A stretch of DNA of 64,000 bases from Glandiceps talaboti (Eukaryota > Hemichordata > Enteropneusta > Spengelidae): NCBI RefSeq assembly GCF_964340395.1, contig NC_135553.1, positions 17,976,001 through 18,040,000 on the forward strand, given 5' to 3'. This document shows positions 52,290 to 64,000 of this stretch, one piece after another; position 1 is the first letter of the stretch; each line of letters opens with the position of its first letter. The notes under the pieces are model-generated. The model saw only the letters and a program-made list of their open reading frames with translations. It did not search any database and was not told where the DNA came from. A program made the position numbers and the translations under genes.

Positions 52290-55160
52290 GATATATGACG
52301 TCGTCATTCCAAACACTTTACTTATTCTTTGCCAGATAAGGTGCTGTTCCGCACAATATTAGAGGCGGGCGAAAATTCTTCTCTTTTTTCTTTATGTCGG
52401 AGCTGAAAATTTGGGTCGGTCGGGTAATGAGAAATAGGAAAAATAGGATCACCCTTAATTCTATATGTCTTTCTTTCAGAGATTAAATCAAACTGGTAGA
52501 ACCGGTAGTGGGGAGAAAGTTTTGTAAGGTCGATAGACTGGATTATGAAGGGTTCGTTGTATGTAATAGAAATGTTTACATGTAATGTATAACATAATCT
52601 AGTCGTACTGTCCTTCATTTACATCGAGTCCAAGGTAGTCTGTAATTAGGTACGCCGTGACTGGGCGCCCTCACACATCGGCCAACCCCTACCAGTCTAA
52701 GTCCACAAGGTAAAGTTCTAATCAACTGTTCACCTGATATTGTATCAGTTACACCTACTACACACTTAATATTATTTGCTGAATTACAGCCTAGTTTTAA
52801 CCTTGTACTTTGGCCATGATTTCAACCGGGGATTTCAATACACTTTCCGGAAGCATGTGGCCACCAAGCTACTAGATGACCAATACCACAAGGGCAATTA
52901 TGCATTTATAAGAAGTCTTGCACATATACTGTTGGAATGGTGTTCTACACAACGAAGTTTATGGTATCAAATTTCAACTCGGACATGTCTTATACTTCTG
53001 TCAAAATAATCCTGAATCCATCCAAATTATGCAATACTGCGGACGAGGAGACTATACATCATGTTTTGTCAAACCTGTGTGTTTTGTATCACATTTGCAT
53101 TAATTTCACCCACGTTTTCCCGTAACACAGTATTTTCATTTCGAAGACTGAATATACACTACTTGTGTTAAAGAACGAATACCACTGCAATATCTGAAAT
53201 CTAGATTGATTAGAGTATGGGGTCAGATTTAGTAGTCCCTTACACTGCGCTGATAAAACGCTGGAGGCCACGGACCGATAACACTTCGAGATTTCATTAT
53301 TTGCTGAATATACCTAGTCGGATACCACGACAGGTGTGACATTCTCCCTATAACGTTTGCTTGACAGGGTTAATCACAGTCCTTTTAATTTATATCTTCC
53401 CAGCACTTTCAGTAGTACAAGGGTTCACTCGAGATGGCCGGTTATTCCCGAAACGTTACTGAGCTACATCGTACACGTACACTTTACTGGACCAAGAACA
53501 TTTAGTCTTAACAAGTTTTGTCGATCTATAAAAAGGGGATCATTGGTTGAACTGGAATTAATGTGTATTGTAAAAAAGGGTACGTAAGTGGGTTTTTTAT
53601 CAACGTTATTTATCAATGAATAGACGAGAACAGAGTAAACAAATGAGGGCAAATAAAAAAAAATAGTGTGTTGCCGATAACCTGACCGACCTTAGTTTAA
53701 GCCCCCGACCCTAAACATTGTGTTTGCATGCAAAAACGTAAAACAGTACCAATTCACTTCTATTTCCGTGTACACCTTCATACATTTTGCCTCACCTGTA
53801 GTGGACAATTTTAAATTTAAAAATCGTACTCCAGAGAGAAAACAGGGCTTTTTTTAGACTATAACAGTACAGTCTGTATAACGTGTTCGTCTATTTAACT
53901 TACGATTGTCTTCATAACTTCTTATTCACGTCATTAACTGTACGGTTACGGAAGTATTGTAACCGACGAGTATCTTATCTTGGGGTCGATGTAATTTTTA
54001 AAATTAAAAGTGAAATAAAATAAAATTCCGACCTACCTACCCTATTTTCTGAAGTCATGTTATCGGAAACAAACATTTTTTTCTTATCTGTAGTTTCTCG
54101 TGTTTTATAGCCTAACTACTCTGAGTAGTTTGATCTGCGACTCTGCTACACTCCGAGGCGTTCACTACTGAATTCGACGTATAGCGGTCACAGATATAGA
54201 TCCAGCGTATATTGGCTATTAAAATTTGCATCAATAAAGGGGCATCTCATTTTCCTTCCCTCAATAACCGAAGTTCACTTGTATCACGATATCAAAAGTG
54301 TCAGGGGGAGTGAAACAAAAGAATAATTACATTCGCCATAGAGAGCGCTATTTAACGCGATTCCTTCGGACGACGTATTCGAAGAGACAAGCAGGACGAG
54401 AAGGAAAGGCGTGATTCCGTGGTGTTTGTTTTCTCACAGGGTTTGATTGTCTTACAAGTTTCAACACCAGATTTAATCACACTCTGAGGTGACAATCTAC
54501 GATTTTGTATAAACAGGTTTCGATTATTTTTATCCTGTATTGTCTATAGGCCTACTGATTCTAGAATAATATCGATCGTGTTGATTTCACTGGACAGAAT
54601 TTCGTAGCAATACAGATTGGTCAATTTCGAGTGTGATCATTTCTGAGAGAGTTAAACAAAACAGTACAAGTTACAACGTCACTTTCTTGTAAACTTTCAA
54701 TTCATCGTCTACATTTAAATAGTCACTTTATATTCACCGCTACATCTTCACGTAATCATCAACCGCTGAGTCTGCTCCGAGTTGTAAAAAAAGTAGTTAA
54801 TCCAGTCTGGTATGGAAATACAGAGAAAAAGCTAAACGGAATTTGGTGTACTTTACGTTCAGTACTTCCTGGTAACTTTATACATATTCCCCTGATACCA
54901 TGTTGGTGTGTAATTCTTGTGTAATAATATTAGGTACACGCTCTATAACAAGGCCAGTGTACCACGTCGTTGATGTAACTCTAAAGACGTCGCGTGCAAA
55001 TATGTCCACAGGGTTAGATCACGCGAATCCGTTTGAATAGAAATTAGAATTGTATCCGGGAATGATATATTATTGAATAACGTTCAGTGTGATAGATTTA
55101 TTCAAATGGCGATCAAGATACCTAGAAATCGTGAGAATTGGACATTTTTAAAGTTTTATT
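52290..55160. other. No strongly supported gene; dispersed repeats
   Basis: A 98-codon minus frame (52322-52618) lies directly upstream of the fragment above but has no clear splice link to it. 53667-54085 contains blocks (CTGACCGACC, CCGACCCTAAAC, CCGACCTACCTACCC) that recur in inverted order at about 56880-57260, marking a dispersed repeat. Confidence 0.45.
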
Positions 55161-55162
55161 CA

Positions 55163-55166
<4 letters not shown>

Positions 55167-55249
<83 letters not shown>

Positions 55250-55256
55250 GGCAGGC

Positions 55257-55289
<33 letters not shown>

Positions 55290-55296
55290 GGCAGGC

Positions 55297-55343
<47 letters not shown>
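55167..55343. repeat. (GACA)n microsatellite
   Basis: About 44 GACA units with two short GGCA interruptions. Confidence 0.98.
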
Positions 55344-55610
55344 GCCTTTCAATTAACGTGAAGAAAATTTCCTGAGAAGGGCGATATCACATAAATGAAT
55401 GTAAAGGATTTTGTTGAAAGTACCCGAAAACCTATGGATATGTGTTTTTCGTGGATTTGCAGTGAATTAATTTCTTTGAACACATTCTGTGATTTATGAA
55501 GCACGAGTGTCATTTACATACTGTCACTTATAAAGTACATACAGGAATGTATATAGGAAAATACAAGTAAACCGAAAAGAGTCCTTGACAATACCACCAA
55601 TTACATGTAC

Positions 55611-56157
55611 AATCACGAGACCTGGCTCGGCAAAAATCTTACCATCGATCACTGTTTCACTTTTATCATCTGTCTCAATAAAAATCTTACCAACAGTACT
55701 ATATTATTTCATAGACTGGCTCAAAATCAAAATCAAATCTTACCAACACAAATATTTGTTGTTACGATAAAATGTAGCAATGTTAGTAATATTTTTGTTG
55801 AGCCAGACGATAAAATGTAGCAATGTTAGTAATATTTTTGTTGAGCCAGACGATAAAATGTAGCAATGTTTAAGAATTTTGTTGAGCCAGACGATAAAAT
55901 GTAGCAGTGTTAGTAAGAATTTTGTTGAACCAGACGATAAAATATAGCAATGTTAGTAAGAATTTTGTTGAACCAGACGATAAAATGTAGCAATGTTAGT
56001 AAGAATTTTGTTGAACCAGTAAAATTTTTGTTGAACCAGACGATAAAATATAGCAATGTTAGTAAGAATGTTGTTGAACCAGACGATAAGATGTAGCAGT
56101 GTTAGTTTTAAGATTATATGTCGAGCCAGATGACGTTTTGTTTCAGGTCTCGTGATT
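55611..56157. mobile_element. TIR element carrying an internal 43-bp tandem array
   Basis: The ends are a perfect 14-bp inverted repeat, AATCACGAGACCTG (55611-55624) and CAGGTCTCGTGATT (56144-56157). The left part holds inverted fragments of the repeat unit (CTTACCAACA, GGCTC). The right part holds about eight tandem units of the form GATAAAATGTAGCAATGTTA followed by GTAAGAATTTTGTTGAACCAGAC. The shorter open frame on the minus strand is repeat translation. A decayed relative lies at 38190-38255. Confidence 0.8.
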
Positions 56158-58637
56158 CCCATTGTAATTTCGATGCTAGTCCATCATGAAACATGAACGA
56201 ACGTCTACTTACGGCCAAGACCTACATATGCACCTACCTACATTGTACCACATATTTATCAGACCTGAACAGAATGACGCTGTTTCATGAATCATCCATT
56301 TTAGTTAATGGAACAAAAAACTTCCACAATGCCATTCAAAACAAAATAATTGCGTGGAATGTTATGCTACTTTCGATAGATTGCCAATATATTATAGAAT
56401 CGTTCTGTCAACCAAGTTGAACATATTGTCATTGTTCAGTGATTGAAATTGAGAACGCTTTGAAATAGTCGGATGTTCTATATTCTGACCCATCTATGAT
56501 ATTAAGCAAAATATTGTACGTAAATATATCACTGCAATTTTGCTCAAATTTATCAGGTTCATTCACTTTTAGATTTTTTGAACCACACGCGCAGTGACAA
56601 CATTAGTCAGTAGTTATAGGCCCATATCGAATTAGGTTAAACTTTGAGCTAGAAAAAACAACAACGTCGTAAAACCGCAGACCTCTTTACGACACCGTCC
56701 ACATTTCATTGCTTCAGCAGATATGTGTGCTCTGGTTTGCAAGAATGGAAGAATAGTGGCCTTGTCCTGGACAAAATAATTAATGATAACAAGACAACAG
56801 TAATGTGAGAAGCTGGGATTGAATCATGTGCCTTATGGGGTAATTACCACTTCTATAAGGCGTAAAAAATTGTGTGGTTCAAATTACATTTTAAAATTTT
56901 AAAATAGGTGGGGTAGGTAGACTTTTTATTTTATTTTATTTTATTTTTTAAATTGTTTTTCACATGTGAGAGTCTAGTTCAAGTAGTTACGTTTTTATGT
57001 TGTTTTCCATATGGTCTCTGTGTTATTGGTTTCTTCTCATCAGATGTACAGCCATTACAGATTGGAAGAACTGCCTTTTTCAGTTGATGTCAGTTTCCGC
57101 ATCCACTATTCCTTGCGAGACTTCACAATGTTCGCGATTTTCGTATTTTTTGTCTCGAATATGTAAAAAAAAACAAAAAAAAACAAAAACGTTTAGGGTC
57201 GGCGTGAAAAACTAGGTGGGGTCGGGTAACAGGAACCAAACATTTTTTTTTAATTTGGCCTAATATAAACAAAAAAGTCGTAGCGTTGTATTATTACATC
57301 AATTTTTATTCTTTATTGTTTTTACTTTTAAAAAACGCTCACCTTAAAAGTTTGTCAAAAAATTACCCCGCAAGTATAAAAATCAAAGTTATGGACAGAA
57401 GTGGGAGACCGTTCAAGTTCCAGACGTTAAATGAAATGTAGAAGAAAAACATGATGACTGATACGTTATTGCATATAGTAAAATAATACATATGTAATAT
57501 TATCATCAAATCTTGGATTACTGCATAGGAAATTAAAAAATCAGACCACCAAACGATTTTTAACAGCTATACAATAAAATCACTGAATACGATCTCCAAG
57601 GCGATATGTCAACATTTCAGTACTTAAGTTGTATGTTTCAGATCACCCTTAGGGCTAGCAGCTGTACACCATATTTATATTTTCAAAAATGCTGTCATAA
57701 CAATAAAAAGTTGAAATAAAAATATCGGTTTGACAGCGGTTTTGGATATCAAATGAGTGATTATTTACATTCTTAGCGGTTGCATACTGGTGATTGATGA
57801 TTCGTTGGCATCGTGTCCTTAGCATTGAATGATCATATATCGACTGATACGAATTCCAATCTTGATTAGCTCTGCTAGCCATCGCGGTAAAAGTTTTGAG
57901 TTTACATAGTCAGTGTTAACAAAACATAGTTAAATCCATAACGTATATAACTCACAGAGGCACATTAATCGTTTGAATGCACACGACTGGTTCGAGTTTC
58001 ACCATAAAATTGGACCAACACTTAACATGGTTTGATAAATCCGATACGAATAGTTGATAACAGCTTGTCTCAAACCGATACCGTAGTGTAAGTTCAAGGA
58101 TAAAACGAAGTTGAACCGATGGAAATCTCAAAGTAAGAAATCGACGAATTTGTTGACTTTTCCTTTAGGTACTGTCCTCCGCGGATTAGATAGTTTTCAT
58201 TAATTTACACACACGGTCTTCATTTGATTCCATTAAATTCTTGTATTACCACATCGATGAGGTTTGATACATCGAACATCGTGTCTACATTCCATTGGCA
58301 TTGCAATGTAGCGTGGCGTTTCTTTTTTCAACACACCCAGGCTGTTTGACAAAAAACACCCACATTTTACAGGAGTAAAGTCCACATTAAAAACCTCTCA
58401 CGACGACCATAAACAAGGAAGACAAACTTTGTAATGCCTGTGCAATGTCCTTGCGTCTCACAATTCTGTCAGCTTTTTAGTCAACACTTTCATTTTTTTG
58501 TCGAAACCTTTCATAGAGCTACTTCACCAAACAACATGTCGCCCAGTCAACTTTTGATGTGGTTCGTCCAAACTTTATACTAGTGTGCAACTCCGTGCGA
58601 CCCATCAGGACAGACCACAACACGTGTCTAGCTACTA
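56158..58637. other. No supported gene
   Basis: 56880-57260 is the inverted relative of the dispersed repeat at 53.7-54.1 kb, with a TTTTA-rich run at 56925-56950. The remainder, next to gene F, may contain its 3' region. Confidence 0.45.
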
Positions 58638-58863
58638 CTAAACTCGCGTTCCACAAACTTCTTCATACGAGGGTGGGGGTTCGTAATTGTCTGCAGCCAT
58701 AACGGCTTGAAAAACTGGTGGTTCATGGTCGCTGCCTTCATCGATATCGTCCGAGAAATCTAAATCAGTCTCCGTAAGCTGATCAAGCGGAGAATGAATG
58801 TTTATTCGAACAGATTGCCCTGAATCTAGTGAACGTCTTCCACGTCGACTGTTCCCAGTAAAC
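58638..58863 (-). CDS. Gene F: last exon with PPSY-containing cytosolic tail (partial)
   Basis: On the minus strand a very good acceptor (long TTTTTCTTCTTC tract, then GGCAG at 58864-58868) opens a frame of 75 residues to TAG at 58638-58640. The frame requires two bases from the previous exon, the same phase 2 as in A, B and C. It starts with a basic SRRGRR patch, continues with an acidic DLDFSDDIDEG stretch, and ends in NYEPPPSYEEVCGTRV, a PPxY motif followed by acidic residues. It fits the tail exon of this family. The exon with the membrane segments was not found between here and 64000 and may lie beyond the window. Confidence 0.72.
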
Positions 58864-58868
58864 CTGCC

Positions 58869-60190
58869 AATGCAAAGAAGAAGAAAAACACAAACTTTAA
58901 GTTACTTTGGCGATAGGGGTACAGTCTTTGAAAATTACATTGCCTCAATATTGAAATATGAATATGATTTGATTTTTCTAAACTACCCATTGTACTATTT
59001 TGCTGTTCGTATCTTGACTTTCTGTGATATGTAAGTGGTTTCGTGATGTGTTTTTTGTTGTTCTATGGACTTAGTGTCCGTAATGAAAATATCCTGAATC
59101 ACTTCTAACATAGGATAGAGCTATGGAATTCAAATAATATATATAATATATCTTTATGATAAATGTGTGGTATACATTCAACGAATGCCACATTTTTTAT
59201 TTAATACCAGGTCTCTTCATTTTGTAAAATGATGACAGTTCATCTGTGTGCAAATTGTTCAGTGTCTGATCAATTTAACTTCATTTTGCACCAAAGAAAT
59301 GCTCATTGCTCATCACTGCAGTTTCACCAAGTATCCAACATGTTTTCTCTTTTTCTATGTGTATATCTACCAAACTCTTAATCACACTGTGTTGACTCAG
59401 ATGTACGACTGTATTCTACATTATGTTTTAGTGTCTATCTATTTTCATTTTCTTTCTATAAGACTCTAGACCACAGACTGACAGTGTAACAACGCCCAGT
59501 TTCATATAATATTATATACGAGAGAGTAATTTCATGCCATTTCTGATTTTTTTTTGCCATCCACGTTGAAATCTAAACGAGTTATTTAAACGTACTAAAT
59601 ATTCAATTTACGATATTGGGTCTGCGAGTTGGAGGAAATGTAGCCTAGCTATTCTGGAGCCATCTGAATAAAAACGCATAATAGCCTCTGACCTGTATGG
59701 CTTACACTGAATCTGTGGTTTGTTCTATAAAATTTACATTCTTGAAGTTTCAAGAAAAATCGTATCGAAATATCCCCAATAAAAGAATATTGAGATAATG
59801 TACAAATAACACACACACACTAGTATTCTCTGATGAGTCTTAAATTTATAACTTAGTATTTCACCATTACATATTCAGCCTTTCATTTTGCGGGAATGTG
59901 CTTTCAATAAATAAACTGACTTATTTTAGGACCGAAAAATAAATTTGATGGAATTGACAACATCTGCCACTTACAACCATAGCTTCAAAAAGTTAATTCA
60001 GTTTAATTTCAAATGACGTAAAATTGTATATTCAGTAAAAATGTATCATACAGTGCTACATAATTGAGTCTGAAGCAGTAGCTTCCCTTACATTGCAATT
60101 ACAAAATGTAAATTGGTCAAAAGACGCACTGGCCTACGACTAAATACTCGATCCAGAAATCTCATCTAATCACTATGATAATATACATGG
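58869..60190. other. Probable gene F intron; no exon found
   Basis: AT-rich, no open frame with two adjacent hydrophobic segments on the minus strand. A donor-like GTAAGT near 59970 has a stop immediately upstream in the needed frame. Confidence 0.5.
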
Positions 60191-60194
60191 CTCA

Positions 60195-60765
60195 CACTAT
60201 TTGCGTATTACAAATATTCTAGCTAACACTAGTGGATGGACATAATACACGTACAAACTACAGATTTTCTAGCTAACACTAGCGGATGGACATACTACAC
60301 GTACAAACTACAAATAATCTAGCTAACACTAGTGGATGGACATAATACACGTACCGTGAATTTGCAAATATTCTAACACTAGCGGATGGCCATAATATAC
60401 GTACAAACTACAAATATTCTAGCTAACACTAGTGGATGGCCATAATATACGTACAAACTACAAATATTCTAGCTAACACTAGTGGATGGCCATAATACAC
60501 GTACAAACTACAAATATTCTAGCTAACACTAGTGGATGGACTTAATACACGTACAAACTACAAATATGCTAGCTAACACTAGTGGATGGCCATAATACAC
60601 GTACAAACTACAAATATTCTAGCTAACACTAGTGGATGGCCATAATACACGTACAAACTACAAATATTCTAGCTAACACTAGTGGATGGCCATAATACAC
60701 GTACAAACTACAAATATTCTAACTAACACTAGTGGATGGCCATAATACACGTACAAACTACAAAT
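60195..60765. repeat. 50-bp minisatellite, about 11 copies
   Basis: The unit contains AAATATTCTAGCTAACACTA, GTGGATGGCCATAATACACG and TACAAACTAC. Copies are more than 90% alike by eye. One aberrant unit (60345-60395) has a deletion and a different start. No coding. Confidence 0.95.
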
Positions 60766-60810
60766 GGATTGATGTATATTTCAGCGTTTCAGATAAGGAC
60801 GACGGAAATG

Positions 60811-60925
60811 ATGGATGGATGGATGGATGGATGGATGGATGGATGGATGGATGGATGAATGAATGAATGAATGAATGAATGAATGAATGAATGAATGAAT
60901 GAATGAATGAATGAATGGGTGGGTG
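60811..60925. repeat. (GGAT)n then (GAAT)n microsatellite
   Basis: GGAT tetranucleotides (60811-60855) change to GAAT (60856-60915) by a single-base difference and end in a short GGGT run. Confidence 0.97.
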
Positions 60926-61007
60926 ATCAGGTACAATAGTGTTATACACTAATACATACAAACACATAGGTCTTGCATAGTAAGTGTAATGAATGCATAA
61001 ATGAATA

Positions 61008-61350
<343 letters not shown>

Positions 61351-61369
61351 CCGTGATTTTGTTTTTGAA

Positions 61370-64000
61370 ACATGATCAATTAGTTCTATAATTGAAACCT
61401 CTTGGAAAGGAACGATATCGCCATCACACACAATAGGACACAGTCATGTCATACACGAACGTACTGCCAATACTATCAATCATGCTAATGGACCGGAAAT
61501 TTAAGCTGATATAATTTGGTAGCATGGACCAAAAATAGAAATGCTATGTTTTTACCATGACAACTTCGATCGATCGTGATCATGCATTGCATTGAGTCAA
61601 ACAAGATCGATAACAGTTTACCGATTTGAAAACCGGAGATCCGATTATGTATATAGTCAAGCATAGGAACTGCAATCTAGTTCAAGAATTAAGAAGAACA
61701 TGTGTTTCACGCACAGAGATGATCCGCATTTATAATAACATGAGCGTGGTGGGTTGAACGTGAAAGGAAAAAATACGTACGTACTTGATGAACATCTCAT
61801 TACTGTGTAGCCTTACTCAACAGTAAAACATACATGTGAAATCTGAGAGATGTGGAGGGGGGGGGGTTCATTTGCATGCCTTGGCTATAGACATGTAGGT
61901 TGTTTGTAAAGTAACAATGCATACATCTATCACGCCATCGTTCGCTGTATCGTGTGATTAACTACAAGGTCGATTTCTTAAACCAATTAAGCTGAACGAG
62001 TAAGCAATTATTCGTGATACGCAGGCCATTATCATGGTCATGACGTTCTGTATTATCAGCGATGTGCTTTATTACTTTAATTACGATCGCTCATATTTTA
62101 ATGCATTTTCCGGTGGGTTAACATTCACTATCAATAAACCTTCACATACACAACAAAGGGACAATTTAACCCCAAGGTCAAATAAGGTGAACGATTATGT
62201 CTTCAGCTATCTCATTCTATGGTTTCATTGCCACAATACTGCATTTTATATTCATTTATGCTTTAAGTTTATATTCCATGGTCACCGTGGCGATCCTTTT
62301 CTCGTACACGGTTTTATCTCAATAGTCCAAATACTTACAACATGATACATTATTATTTTGTATTAACAATTGACAAAAATGTGTATTCCGTGTCTTATAT
62401 GAGCGCAGATTTTACAGGAATATTGAATTTCAAATGCCATTTCCAAATAACGGATAAATTACGAGAACCGTATGTAAATTGTAACATCAGCCAACTTCAG
62501 ACACGGGTTTATATCTATATAAATATTTACATAAAACTGACTTGTGTCGTTATGGTTGGTTTGCGTCTTTAATGCGAGTATAAAAATCATCTTTATACAT
62601 AGTACTGTTTTTCTCATGTCTCTTCAGTCCTGATGTTAACAACAACGTCTGCAGATGCACATACAAAAGGTGTCACTGTATCGTTTATTTAATGAATGAA
62701 TGAATGAATGAATCAATTAATTAATTGAAGTCGCTTGGTTTATTAACATACGACAGATTAATAGGTTACAGTAAGCAGAATAACATATAATAAATTTTCA
62801 CGAATATACGCAACGCAAATACCACAGAATAAATGTTTGATTCAGTCTCGACTGTGCCCCTTTTTGAAATTATCCGAACGTGCAGAATGTGATAGTGAGT
62901 AATATATGAGACTGAAAGATTCGTGGTTATGTACACTTCCCCTGATCATTCTTTGTTTAGCTTGCAGTTAACAGAAGGGCAGACAATAACGGATATTTCT
63001 TGTTTAGTAGTCAAATATAAGATCGATTACTGTAACACAGAACACTGGAGACGTTGCAAAAAAACACGGGAATACCGTGTAGGCACACAGAGATACACTG
63101 AACGAAATATAGGAACATACAAAATCGGTCATCTGATATACGTGATGTATCTAATAACTCATTTATCATCGTCCTTTCTTCGAAAGATGGACGAGATCTC
63201 GTTAAAATTTGAATATAGATTACCATCAGCATTGGATTCTCTTCGCTGGATTGCCCTTGTTATGTACCGTTTTGCATACATCCGATATGATTTTCGTAAT
63301 TATTGCAAACTGCAAGATGATATACCTATGATAACATTCAGCCAGTAATAAGCGGGACTGTCAAATTGATGTGAGAAATAGAAATAATAGCCTGTACAAA
63401 CCTATGTGTACCGTCTGCATATAGAGGACAAAGTGATGATGGGGGGGGGGGGGGGGGGCAATAGCAATTTTATTAATATCCGACAAATTGGTGTGATTCG
63501 CTTAATTTCCTGTCCTTTTGTGTTCTGTTTTCGACCCTTTAAAGGAAATTTATCAGATTTCAACTTGAATTGGTCAAGGTTGTATAGTTTTCACGACATT
63601 TTTTGACAAACTAAGGAGTCTGACTTTGATTTAATGTAGTTACGTTAACAATGACGTCACTATGGAACGTTTCTACTCGTAATGATTTGAAGTCTGTGTT
63701 TGAATAATCGGAGTATTGTATTGTAAAAACAGGAACGTGGCTACTATATACACTCCAGGCTACTCCATTTTTGTTTAATGAGATGATGTCATCGGGTTTT
63801 TTTTCTTTAGTTTGAAAATCTGCACACGGCGTAGACATGTGGTGATCACATAATATGAGGGCATTAATTTGAACGTTTACCCATCAGTCACTTTCATCAC
63901 TAGTACGAGATTTCACTAGTAACACGGTACACCAATATACTCTATTTGAACAAGACTGTTGATTAGTTTATTAGGTAAACTACGTACATACCTACCGACC
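61370..64000. other. No strongly supported gene
   Basis: The longest frame is 141 codons on the + strand (62923-63348). It is not low-complexity, but shows no domain, signal or Kozak context, and an ORF of that length is expected by chance in AT-rich DNA of this size. Poly-G runs lie at 61857-61867 and 63440-63458. Confidence 0.4.

Noticed and set aside
55073-55375. 100-codon frame rich in DRQT
   Set aside because: Product of the GACA array; every frame of a 4-bp repeat without a stop is open.
62923-63348. 141-codon + strand frame
   Set aside because: No domain, membrane segment, splice signal or repeat support; the length is compatible with chance in this AT-rich window.

Overview
The window is eukaryotic, most likely nuclear DNA of an invertebrate animal. 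Coding exons are short and sparse, with GT-AG introns. The DNA is AT-rich and crowded with long microsatellites (TA, ATGT/ACAT, GACA, GATA), minisatellites and foldback elements. One piece of a CR1/Jockey-type LINE is present. I cannot name the species; a marine invertebrate is a guess. No operons, rRNA genes, CRISPR arrays or viral genes were seen.

Genes: almost all convincing protein coding lies on the minus strand. It forms a dispersed tandem array of small proteins with two closely spaced membrane segments, here called A to F. A (2622-3814), B (17899-20174) and C (28058-29255) share one layout: an exon carrying the start and both membrane helices, an intron in phase 2 with a GTAAGT donor, and a last exon with a proline/tyrosine-rich cytosolic tail. 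D (37472-37723) has only the membrane part. E (44079-44678) has an acidic, Ser/Thr-rich tail instead. F is represented by its last exon (58638-58863), which ends in a PPSY-containing tail. PPxY motifs normally bind WW domains, for example of NEDD4-family ubiquitin ligases, so the array may encode membrane adaptors with diversified tails. Gene B is broken by a LINE fragment inserted between its two helices. Removing the insert and one copy of the 5-bp target duplication restores the frame exactly.

Repeats by region: 1987-2232 holds a long hairpin next to TA/TG arrays that encodes a type I hammerhead ribozyme fold on both strands. Related hairpins lie at 31626-32050. From 6860 to 16894 there is a mosaic of one repeat family, ending in a 6.9-kb imperfect palindrome with 2.3-kb arms. 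Smaller terminal-inverted-repeat or foldback elements lie at 5080-5462, 25742-26116, 32502-32649, 36199-36505 and 55611-56157. Minisatellites lie at 24950-25660, 34822-35300 and 60195-60765. A possible last exon of an unrelated gene or pseudogene is at 52118-52284 on the minus strand.

The rest (notably 20.2-24.9, 37.8-44.0, 44.7-50.3, 52.7-55.1 and 61.4-64 kb) shows no gene that I can support. Introns, regulatory DNA and 5' noncoding exons of the array are probably there, but cannot be placed without transcripts.
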